DNA of 47,101 bases, from assembly GCA_020634215.1 (NCBI GenBank), contig JACKCD010000050.1:1-47101 (forward strand), given 5' to 3'. The translations under genes and the position numbers were made by a program. Within the stretch, counting starts at the first letter, position 1. Every line of letters begins with the position of its first letter. The stretch comes from Ardenticatenaceae bacterium. GTDB taxonomy: Bacteria > Chloroflexota > Anaerolineae > Promineifilales > Promineifilaceae. Under the pieces are notes generated by a model that saw only the letters and a list, made by a program, of their open reading frames with translations, was not told the DNA's origin and did no database searches. Below are positions 40,796 through 47,101 of this stretch, in pieces.

Positions 40796-42868
40796 ATGTG
40801 GAAGAGGGTTTCGTTTTGGTGGCAAACGGGTGTCTTGCTGCTGCTTATTTTTGGTATTGGGGTCTGGTTGCGTGTTTACCAACTGCCGCAACTGCCGCCG
40901 GGCGACGGTTATGACCCGGCCTACTACGGGGTGGATGCGCTGGAGATCTTGGGTGGGGCGCGACCCATCTATCTGACAACCAATTTTGGGCGTGAAGCAC
41001 TGTTTAGCTATCTGGTGGCACTGGTTTATCTGGTGACAGGGCCAGGGGCGTTTGGCATTCACCTAACGGCCGTTCTCATCGGCATCCTCACCCTGCCTGC
41101 TACCTACCTTGCCGCCCGCGAATTTTTCCGCGACGAACCAGAACTGCTAGCTCAGTGGGGTGGGGTGGTAGCTGTGGCCGCCCTCGCCGTTTCCTACTGG
41201 CATCTAAACTGGAGCCGCGCCGGGGTGCGGGCGGTGCTGGTACCACTGGGAGCCGCCCTGAGCCTGGGCTTTTTCTGGCGTGGGCAGCGAACAGGCAACC
41301 GCTGGGCTTATGTTTGGTGTGGGTTTTTCTTGGGTGTTGGCTTTTATACCTATCAGGTGGCGCGGTTGCTGCCGGTGCTGCTGGTGTTGGGGTTTGTCAT
41401 CTACTGGTTGCCCCGGCGGCGTTGGTCGTGGGCAGTGCTACAGCCGCTGATGGTGGTGGGATTAACGGCCGTTTTTATCACCCTGCCCCTCATCCTCTAC
41501 AGCCTCAACAATCCCGGTGCCCTCAACGAGCGCGTCTGGCAGGTGGCCGTTTTTACCAACGGCAGCGGCTGGGGCGAACGACTACAGGCGACGTGGGCGC
41601 AGGTGCAGCGGGCACTGCTGATGTTTAGCGTCGTCGGTGATGATGACCCGATGTATACGATTGTCGGTCGGCCGGTGCTCGACTGGCTCATCTCCATCCC
41701 ATTTTATCTAGGGCTAATCGTTAGCTTGTGGCGCTGGCGGCGGCCAAAATGGCTGTTGCTGCTGCTGTGGCTGGGGATTATGCTGCTGCCCGCCATGATT
41801 GCCGACAGCGCCGCCGAGGCCAAACGCGCCATCGGCACGCTGCCGGCCGTCATGATTGTGATTGCCGTGGGGCTGTTGTGGCCGCTCCATTGGCTGCAGC
41901 AGGCCATGCCCAGGCGGCTCTGGCTGCGGCCAGCGTGGGCGGGTCTGGTGGCGGCGGTGCTGCTTATCAGTGGTGGCATCACCTTCCGCGATTATTTTGT
42001 GGTGTGGGGGCAAGACCCCGGTCTGGCGGCGCATTTTAACGTACAGCGGGCGGCGGTGGGGCAATATTTGGCGCAAACGCCGTCCGGCCATGTCTATTTG
42101 TCGGGGATGGATCCGGCGCACCCCACAATTCAGCTTAACGCCGGGCTTCGGCCTGATGTGGTGGGGTATGATGGGCGGCGCTGCGTGCCGCTGCCGGAGG
42201 CAGCCGATGTGCCCACGACGTATGTGGTGGCTCCCGACACGGGCGACCAGTCGGTGATCTGGCTGGAAGACATTTTTCCGCAGGGGCGGCTGTTGGATGA
42301 GGTGGTTGACCCGGAAAACGGCCGTTTTGTGTATTATGCCTACGGCGTAGAACCCGGTGCCTCGCCCCAGCTTCGGCCTCAGCATCTGACTGAGGTGAAT
42401 TGGGACAACCAGATTGGGCTGTTGGGGTATGATTTGGCGGTGATGGAGGGGGAAAACGGCCGTTTGCTGACCATCACCCTCTATTACCAAGCCCTAACCG
42501 ATGTGGCGGGTGACTACACCGCCTTTGTCCACATTCTTACCCCCGCAGGGCCGCTGCTGGCACAAAGCGACAGCAAACCGTGCGGCGGAACGCTACCAAC
42601 TAACCGGTGGCAAGCGGGGGAAGTGGTGCGTGATGTGGTAGTGATTCCCCTTGACAATGACCAGCTACCCCATTTGGCCGATGTCAGCGTTGGTTTTTAT
42701 AGCTGGCCCGATTTGCAGCGGCTGCCCGTTCTGAACCAGGCACAGCAGCCAGTGGCTGACCACGCCCTGCTGCAAATGGTGGTGCTGGATGATACGGAGA
42801 TGGTGGATGACCGCATCTTACTGTCTTACAATCAGCCAAACGCCCAGCAAGACAACCGCCATCCCTAA
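40796..42868 (+). CDS. GT39-like membrane glycosyltransferase
   Basis: The protein has 690 residues. About 11 helices fill residues 8-430, beginning with a first loop DGYDPAYYGVDALEI that carries the acidic residues typical of GT-C enzymes. The C-terminal 250 residues are an extracytoplasmic beta-rich domain (NWDNQIGLLGYDLAV and TLYYQALTDVAGDYTAFVHI). Sugar donor and acceptor are unknown. The start at 40796 is used, since the 40 codons before it are unlike coding sequence. TAAAGT lies 7 nt upstream. Four palindrome cores are present. The end overlaps the convergent transporter gene by 51 nt. Confidence 0.8.
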   Translation: MWKRVSFWWQTGVLLLLIFGIGVWLRVYQLPQLPPGDGYDPAYYGVDALEILGGARPIYLTTNFGREALFSYLVALVYLVTGPGAFGIHLTAVLIGILTLPATYLAAREFFRDEPELLAQWGGVVAVAALAVSYWHLNWSRAGVRAVLVPLGAALSLGFFWRGQRTGNRWAYVWCGFFLGVGFYTYQVARLLPVLLVLGFVIYWLPRRRWSWAVLQPLMVVGLTAVFITLPLILYSLNNPGALNERVWQVAVFTNGSGWGERLQATWAQVQRALLMFSVVGDDDPMYTIVGRPVLDWLISIPFYLGLIVSLWRWRRPKWLLLLLWLGIMLLPAMIADSAAEAKRAIGTLPAVMIVIAVGLLWPLHWLQQAMPRRLWLRPAWAGLVAAVLLISGGITFRDYFVVWGQDPGLAAHFNVQRAAVGQYLAQTPSGHVYLSGMDPAHPTIQLNAGLRPDVVGYDGRRCVPLPEAADVPTTYVVAPDTGDQSVIWLEDIFPQGRLLDEVVDPENGRFVYYAYGVEPGASPQLRPQHLTEVNWDNQIGLLGYDLAVMEGENGRLLTITLYYQALTDVAGDYTAFVHILTPAGPLLAQSDSKPCGGTLPTNRWQAGEVVRDVVVIPLDNDQLPHLADVSVGFYSWPDLQRLPVLNQAQQPVADHALLQMVVLDDTEMVDDRILLSYNQPNAQQDNRHP

Positions 42869-43258
42869 CCCCCGCGCCCAGTCCAACGGGCGCAGCGTGG
42901 CTCCCAACAGCCCAAAATGATCCAGCACAGCAGCGGCCATAAACTGCACGGCCACAATGAGCGTCATGGAGGAAACCAGCCCTAGGCGTGGAACAGTGTA
43001 GCCGATGGTACCCACGATGATCAGCCCCATGATGCCTGCCAAAAGCGCATAGCGAGGCACGTTTTGCCACGCCGACAAATTGCCGCCGCGCAGCAGCAGC
43101 ATGGTTAGCCCAATTAGCAGCCCACCGCTGCCGTAGGTGATAAAAACGCTTTCCAGCGTGCCAATGTTGTGATCCATTAGCCCCATAAACTGGGCTTGTA
43201 GGGCGACGGCAACGCCGCCGATGCTGACAACCATGAGCAAAAATGGCAGGTTGTTCAT
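42818..43258 (-). CDS. YdcZ/DMT-type membrane transporter
   Basis: The protein has 146 residues and five helices. The layout (VVSIGGVAVALQAQFMG then FITYGSGGLLIGL, YALLAGIMGLIIVGTIGYTVPRLG and VVLLGVWLIVRQ) matches the small DUF606/YdcZ half-transporters of the drug/metabolite superfamily. Its cargo is not known. A GGAAGG lies 5-6 nt before the ATG at 43258, so the longer frame to 43306 is rejected. The 3' end overlaps the convergent glycosyltransferase by 51 nt. Confidence 0.82.
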   Translation of the reverse strand: MNNLPFLLMVVSIGGVAVALQAQFMGLMDHNIGTLESVFITYGSGGLLIGLTMLLLRGGNLSAWQNVPRYALLAGIMGLIIVGTIGYTVPRLGLVSSMTLIVAVQFMAAAVLDHFGLLGATLRPLDWARGLGMAVVLLGVWLIVRQ

Positions 43259-43326
43259 GTTTTCCTTCCTCGCGTGATGTTTTGTTTGGTGCGTGCTGCA
43301 ACGCACCGGTGAATTATGCCTGAAAG

Positions 43327-43364
43327 GGGAGGGTAGGGAAAACGGCCGTTTTCCCTACCCTCCC
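43327..43364. repeat. 38-bp perfect palindrome centred on AACGGCCGTT
   Basis: Every base from 43327 to 43364 matches its complement across the centre. The core is AACGGCCGTT and the arms are GGGAGGGTAGGGAA-type. It lies between divergent genes, 8 bp before the -10 box of the TorD-family gene. It may form a cruciform, act as an operator or mark the motif in its longest form. Confidence 0.95.
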
Positions 43365-43371
43365 ACTTTGC

Positions 43372-43377
43372 TATACT
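43372..43377 (+). promoter_or_regulatory. -10 box TATACT, TorD-family gene
   Basis: TATACT ends 8 nt before the ATG at 43386, with no Shine-Dalgarno between; the message is probably leaderless. Confidence 0.5.
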
Positions 43378-43385
43378 TGCCTACC

Positions 43386-44369
43386 ATGATGACTTTGACC
43401 TCACACGAAAAAGCCCAGGCACGCCACCATGCCTATACCCTGTTCGGCCGTCTCTTTTTGGAAGGGATTACCCCTGCCTTGCTGCCGTTTGTACAGCAGG
43501 TGGAGGTATTAACGGCCGTTCTTCCTCCCACGCCCTTTGACACTATCGCCTTTGACGAAGCCGCTGTTGCTCACCAGCATCTCTTTGGCTTCAATCTCTT
43601 TCCCTACGCCAGCATTTTTCTTGCCAGCGACGGGCTGCTGGGGGGAGACGTGACCGCGCAGGTGGTGGGACAATATCAACGCAGCGGCTTTGCCGTGGAC
43701 AGCCGCGCCGCCAGTGCCGACTATATCGGCCACGAACTGCAATTCCTGGCCTTTTTGTCTGCCGCCGAATCCGATGCTTGGCGTGATGGGCTGCCGCAGC
43801 AGGTGCTGCGGGTGCAGCAGCACCTGCGTGACTTTTTGCAGAACCATTTGCTTTATTGGCTGCCGCCGCTGGTAACGGCCGTTTCTGCCATCGCCCCCGC
43901 CACCTTTTATGCTGCTCTGTCCGACCTGGTGCTGCAACTGGTGCTGGAGCAGTATGAGCAGCTTTGCGCCAACCAGCTTCCGCTGGCGCAGGCCGACCCA
44001 CTGCCCCAGCCGCCCGATCTGCTGGCGCAGGAGAAAACGGGGCTGCGCCGCATTGCTCGTTATCTCACCGTGCCGCCCTACAGCGGCATCTACCTGAGCC
44101 GCGACCAGATTAGCCAGATAGCCCGCCAGCATAATTTGCCGCGTGGCTTTGGTAGCCGCGAGGAGATGCTGGAGAATGTGCTGGTAACGGCCGTTCAATA
44201 CGATACACTCCCTGCCCTACTCGACACCCTGAACCAAACCCTGGCCGATTGGGACATCGCCTATCGGCAACACGCTATCCTGGCTCCCTTTATGGCTCCC
44301 TGGCTCCACCGCATCCAGCGCACCCAGGCAATGTTGGCGGAAATGAGAGCTTACAGCGACTCTGTTTAA
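43386..44369 (+). CDS. TorD/DmsD-family maturation chaperone
   Basis: The protein has 327 residues, longer than the usual 200-220. HQHLFGFNLFPYASIFLASDGLLGG, YIGHELQFLAFLSAAE and the following helices are family marks. TorD-type proteins bind Tat signal peptides and help insert molybdopterin into redox enzymes of the DMSO reductase group. No such enzyme is in the window, so the client is unknown. The start at 43386 fits the TATACT box 8 nt upstream. Three palindrome sites lie in it, all read as TAV. Confidence 0.83.
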   Translation: MMTLTSHEKAQARHHAYTLFGRLFLEGITPALLPFVQQVEVLTAVLPPTPFDTIAFDEAAVAHQHLFGFNLFPYASIFLASDGLLGGDVTAQVVGQYQRSGFAVDSRAASADYIGHELQFLAFLSAAESDAWRDGLPQQVLRVQQHLRDFLQNHLLYWLPPLVTAVSAIAPATFYAALSDLVLQLVLEQYEQLCANQLPLAQADPLPQPPDLLAQEKTGLRRIARYLTVPPYSGIYLSRDQISQIARQHNLPRGFGSREEMLENVLVTAVQYDTLPALLDTLNQTLADWDIAYRQHAILAPFMAPWLHRIQRTQAMLAEMRAYSDSV

Positions 44370-44371
44370 AA

Positions 44372-44505
44372 AGGTTCTTTCGGATCTCATGGGGTTGACA
44401 AATTTGGTGCGTGGTGCGTGGTGCGTCAAAAGCTCAATTGGCTACGCACCACGTACCACCCACCACGTGAAAAGTAAGTCAACCCCCTGAATTCCCAAAG
44501 AGCCT
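44372..44505. repeat. Large hairpin with GGTGCGTGGTGCGT units
   Basis: GGGGTTGAC (44391-44399) pairs with GTCAACCCC (44478-44486) around GGTGCGTGGTGCGT and ACGCACCACGT. It fills the gap of two convergent genes and could work as a two-way terminator. Confidence 0.7.
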
Positions 44506-46167
44506 CTAAATTTCTGGCCTCCGCGCAAAAGCCCAGTTATCTTCCCAGCCAGCGGCCAAGTCAGTGCCAGTGCCCAGGTCTTGCACCGTTGGGGCACCCT
44601 GCATCAGCGTTACCCGCACCCAGTTCACCGACTGCGGACTGTACCGCTCCATGCCATACATCGCCAGTTGAAACCGCTGCAAATAAAGTGGAATGAAGGC
44701 CGCGTCCATGATGTTGCTGCGCGGTTCGGCGTAGGCCAGCCCGTCCAACGCCTGCACGCGGTGGATAATGAGCCGGTGCTGCGGCTGTTGCAGCAAAAAG
44801 AAGGCCACTGTTTCGTCGGCGGGGGCGGGGGCAAGGTCGCGCATGAGGCTCTGAATTTGGTGGGGGATGTCTAACGGCCGTTCCACTCCCTCCCCTGCCT
44901 CAACACCCCGCACCCCCAACAGTGGCTCCTCGCTGTCGGCCGAAAAATACCAGAAGAAATGCTTCGCCGCCGGGTCAGCCAAATCTAGTTGCAATGCCCA
45001 GGCGTAATCCCGCCGCACCACTTCCACTAACGCTGCTAGCGTCATTTCCGGCCGCAACGGGGCCAGTGGCGGCATCTCCAAATGTGCCACCAGCCCATCG
45101 GCCACCGCTGGATATAACTCAATCAGCAGCGTGTGGAGCAACTCCTCGCTCTCCACGTCTACCTGCCCTGCCATTCCGTCACATACCCACTGCCACGGCT
45201 GATCGAGCGGCTGCCGTGCCACCCGTTCCCGCAGCCAGACCAAATCCCGCTGCAGCGTGGCCTGATCGGTAAACAGCCCCTTGGTCTCAGTCTGGTCTTC
45301 GCCAAAGTAGCGGTGGCAATGGTCGAGCAACTGCAGCAGGTGATCCCGTTCAGCGGCGGTGGGAATGGTGGTTTTGGCGTGGGAAACGGCCGTTTCCCGC
45401 ACCCAGCACCACGCATGAGTCAACTGCGGGTTATTCAGCGCAAACGGCACCAGCCCTAGCCCCGTCGCATTGCCAATCCCCAAATACCGCCGAATCGCCG
45501 GGTGCAGCCGCGCCGCCTGCGGATTACGACAACGCGCCACATGCTCCGCCAAATCCGCCGCAAACTCCCGAAACAAATACGCCGCCAACATTTGCGCCAT
45601 ATACGACCCTGCCAGCGGGTGATCCGGCGTAATCATCTCATAAGGCATCAGCCCAAACTTGGCGTTGGCATAATACGCCGTCGAGCGGAAGATGTAGCCA
45701 CCCTGCACCAACAAATCTACATCCGGCTGCCGGCCGTCGGCCAGACAATCCACCACATGGTCAAAAAAACGGCCGCTGCGGTTTCCCCGCGTCCACGACA
45801 GCGTTTGAAAATCCGCCCGACCATACTCCTGCTTTGGCACGTTGGCGCGAAAATGGGCCAGCCGTTCCGCCGTCAGCTCCCCCTCACACAGCGCCGCCGC
45901 CGCATCCCACCGCTCGGCAATCACCCGATCCGTCCGTTCGGCCGGGTCAAGCACGGTGGAAAAAATCACAAAATGGAACGTATGGCTACCCGCTTCCACC
46001 CGGTAAATCGCTTCCCCGCACCCTTCGGCATCCAGCTCCCACTGCCCCACCCCAATTTGCCATTGCTCTCGCTGCAGCCGCGCCACCAACTGCCGCGCAA
46101 AGCTCAACCGCGTCGGCCACACCGCTCCCATTCGTCGTGGTTGTAGTACTATGTCTGCTGTTCTCAT
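44506..46167 (-). CDS. Large conserved protein, unknown function
   Basis: The protein has 553 residues. I do not recognise the family. It has no signal peptide or helix, but has a regular globular pattern with many Trp and His. Segments include YRVEAGSHTFHFVIFSTV, GNRSGRFFDHVVDCLADGR, YLGIGNATGLGLVPFALNNP and HFFWYFSADSEEPLLG. Its position facing the TorD-type chaperone gene is no proof of a link. The palindrome occurs at 44873 and 45385 with variants at 45770. An enzyme is likely, given conserved-looking Gly/Asn motifs. Confidence 0.65.
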   Translation of the reverse strand: MRTADIVLQPRRMGAVWPTRLSFARQLVARLQREQWQIGVGQWELDAEGCGEAIYRVEAGSHTFHFVIFSTVLDPAERTDRVIAERWDAAAALCEGELTAERLAHFRANVPKQEYGRADFQTLSWTRGNRSGRFFDHVVDCLADGRQPDVDLLVQGGYIFRSTAYYANAKFGLMPYEMITPDHPLAGSYMAQMLAAYLFREFAADLAEHVARCRNPQAARLHPAIRRYLGIGNATGLGLVPFALNNPQLTHAWCWVRETAVSHAKTTIPTAAERDHLLQLLDHCHRYFGEDQTETKGLFTDQATLQRDLVWLRERVARQPLDQPWQWVCDGMAGQVDVESEELLHTLLIELYPAVADGLVAHLEMPPLAPLRPEMTLAALVEVVRRDYAWALQLDLADPAAKHFFWYFSADSEEPLLGVRGVEAGEGVERPLDIPHQIQSLMRDLAPAPADETVAFFLLQQPQHRLIIHRVQALDGLAYAEPRSNIMDAAFIPLYLQRFQLAMYGMERYSPQSVNWVRVTLMQGAPTVQDLGTGTDLAAGWEDNWAFARRPEI

Positions 46168-46177
46168 TTGCCATCTT

Positions 46178-46250
46178 CTAACAGTAAACAGTAAACAGTA
46201 ATCGGTAGTGAGTCCACTGATTACTGTTTACCGATTACTGATCACTGCCC
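46178..46250. repeat. ACTGATT/ACTGTTT inverted repeat
   Basis: AACAGTAAACAGTAAACAG then ACTGATTACTGTTTACC form an inverted pair before the murA stop. Confidence 0.75.
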
Positions 46251-47101
46251 TCATTCACGCACGCGCTCAATCTGCGCCCCAACAGCACGCAGCTTATCAT
46301 CAATCCGCTCATACCCCCGGTCAATTTGCTGGATGTTGTGGATGGTGCTGGTGCCACGGGCACACAGCGCCGCCAGCACCATCGCCATCCCCGCCCGAAT
46401 GTCGGGGCTTGGCACCCCGTGGGGGCTGGCAATAAGCTGTGAAGGGCCTTGGATGATGACGCGGTGGGGGTCACACAGCACCGTTCGCGCCCCCATAAAT
46501 GCGAGATTGTCTACAAAAAAGAAGCGGCTTTCATACATCCAGTCGTGCAGCAGCGCCGACCCCCGCGCCTGGGTTGCCAGCACCACGGCAATGCTCATCA
46601 AATCGGGGGGGAAGCCGGGCCAGGGCATCGGTTTGATGGCGGGAATGCGCCCGCCCAACGCCTCTTCAATACATAACGACTGGTTGGCCGGAACAAAAAT
46701 ATCGTCGCCGTCATCCTGCCACTGCACCCCCAGCTTTTGGAACACCAGCCGAATCATGCCCAAATTGTGCGGCTCGGCCTGTTTAATTCGCAGTGCGCCA
46801 CCGGTAACGGCCGCTGCGCCAATAAAGCTGCCCACCTCCATAAAGTCAGAGCCAATCGTAAACTCGCCGCCGCCCAGCCGCTCCACGCCGCTGATTTGCA
46901 GCCGATTGGTGCCAACACCTTCAATGTTGGCTCCCAGCCGGTTGAGAAAGTGGCACAGGTCGCGCACATGGGGTTCGCTGGCGGCATTGTCAATGATGGT
47001 TTCCCCTTTTGCTAGCACAGCCGCCATGATGATATTTTCCGTGCCGGTAACGCTGGCTTCGGCCAGCAAAATGTAGCCAGGGCCAACCAGCCCATCGGCG
47101 T
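46251..47101 (-). CDS. murA: MurA-type enolpyruvyl transferase, 5' part missing
   Basis: About 283 residues of the C-terminal part are present and the frame runs off the right edge, where VGPGYILLAEASVTGTENIIMAAV is the entry to the second domain. PGFPPDLMSIAVVLAT holds the catalytic Asp of the usual FPTD motif, HDWMYESRFF is the E-R segment and RGYERIDDKLRAVGAQIERV gives the PEP-contact Arg near the end. MurA makes UDP-GlcNAc-enolpyruvate, the first step of peptidoglycan synthesis. The catalytic Cys region is outside the window. FPPDLMS instead of FPTDMQA is unusual, so a MurA-like paralogue is possible. Confidence 0.85.
   Translation of the reverse strand, partial: ADGLVGPGYILLAEASVTGTENIIMAAVLAKGETIIDNAASEPHVRDLCHFLNRLGANIEGVGTNRLQISGVERLGGGEFTIGSDFMEVGSFIGAAAVTGGALRIKQAEPHNLGMIRLVFQKLGVQWQDDGDDIFVPANQSLCIEEALGGRIPAIKPMPWPGFPPDLMSIAVVLATQARGSALLHDWMYESRFFFVDNLAFMGARTVLCDPHRVIIQGPSQLIASPHGVPSPDIRAGMAMVLAALCARGTSTIHNIQQIDRGYERIDDKLRAVGAQIERVRE

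Larger units (their letters stand above)
440..45400. repeat. Dispersed palindrome AACGGCCGTT (about 95 core sites)
   Basis: The core ACGGCCGT appears about 95 times by hand count through the window, in both genes and spacers, most often as AAACGGCCGTTT. Some are extended: 440-455 (16 bp), 9734-9761 (28 bp) and 43327-43364 (38 bp). At about 57% GC an independent-base model expects about one. It behaves like cyanobacterial HIP1 (a frequent palindrome in and between genes) but differs in sequence. Confidence 0.95.

Noticed and set aside
41714..42490. 258-codon minus-strand ORF
   Set aside because: It is the shadow of the membrane glycosyltransferase frame, full of His/Gln/Pro.
440..45400. AACGGCCGTT as an operator of one regulon
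   Set aside because: It occurs about 95 times, mostly inside genes and without relation to promoters, so a single-regulator role is unlikely.
46333..47076. 247-codon plus-strand ORF opposite murA
   Set aside because: The minus frame has clear MurA motifs; the plus frame has none.

Overview
The window looks like a chromosomal segment of an uncultured, moderately GC-rich bacterium, most likely a Chloroflexota member of the Anaerolineae/Ardenticatenia type. This rests on overall gene style (lipoprotein and WD40 proteins with Thr/Pro linkers, a TGS-domain nucleoside kinase, a DUF2344/TIGR03936 protein, YfhO and GT39 membrane enzymes, menaquinone genes) and on heavy repeat loading. It is an inference, since no rRNA or tRNA gene is visible. 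Both edges cut genes: a lipoprotein start on the left and a MurA-type gene on the right.

Layout. 1-3.9 kb: partial lipoprotein, flavin monooxygenase, TIGR03936 protein, lipoprotein phosphodiester glycosidase. 3.9-8.1 kb: an accessory island with a YefM/YoeB toxin-antitoxin pair and its operator, a serine hydrolase, a sulfotransferase that looks like an integron gene cassette ended by an attC-like site, and a broken chimera of a second allantoinase copy with a glycosidase 3' end. 8.1-19.7 kb: ATP-grasp ligase, 14-blade WD40 protein, YbaK deacylase, alpha/beta hydrolase with TPR protein, response regulator, lytic transglycosylase, phospholipase C-like protein and nucleoside kinase. 20-25.5 kb: citrate synthase, CCA-adding-type nucleotidyltransferase, hpt-tdk, rpmE (with an alpha-CTD-like extension), rpmA, rplU. 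25.7-31.1 kb: allantoinase, a YpdA-like flavoprotein, menH and menE. 31.1-36.4 kb: a YfhO protein, a GT39 enzyme and a GT2 enzyme for surface glycan assembly. 36.5-38.3 kb: an IS4-like insertion sequence. 38.3-47.1 kb: rlmN, a LysM/M23 peptidase, a second large membrane glycosyltransferase, a YdcZ-type transporter, a TorD-type chaperone, an unknown 553-residue protein and partial murA.

The dominant non-genic signal is the palindrome AACGGCCGTT. Its ACGGCCGT core occurs about 95 times by hand count (about one per 500 bp), where roughly one copy is expected by base composition. It lies in genes and spacers, in all reading frames, and resembles cyanobacterial HIP1 in behaviour but not in sequence. 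It is scarce in the accessory island and absent from the sulfotransferase cassette, the transposase ORFs and some conserved genes.

The second signal is a set of at least ten short repeat families (tandem or palindromic, 30-160 bp). They fill convergent gene ends, supply stop codons, and have also inserted in frame inside menE, the YfhO gene and the GT39 gene. Several genes have a -10 box 6-8 nt before the start codon, suggesting leaderless transcripts alongside Shine-Dalgarno-led genes.
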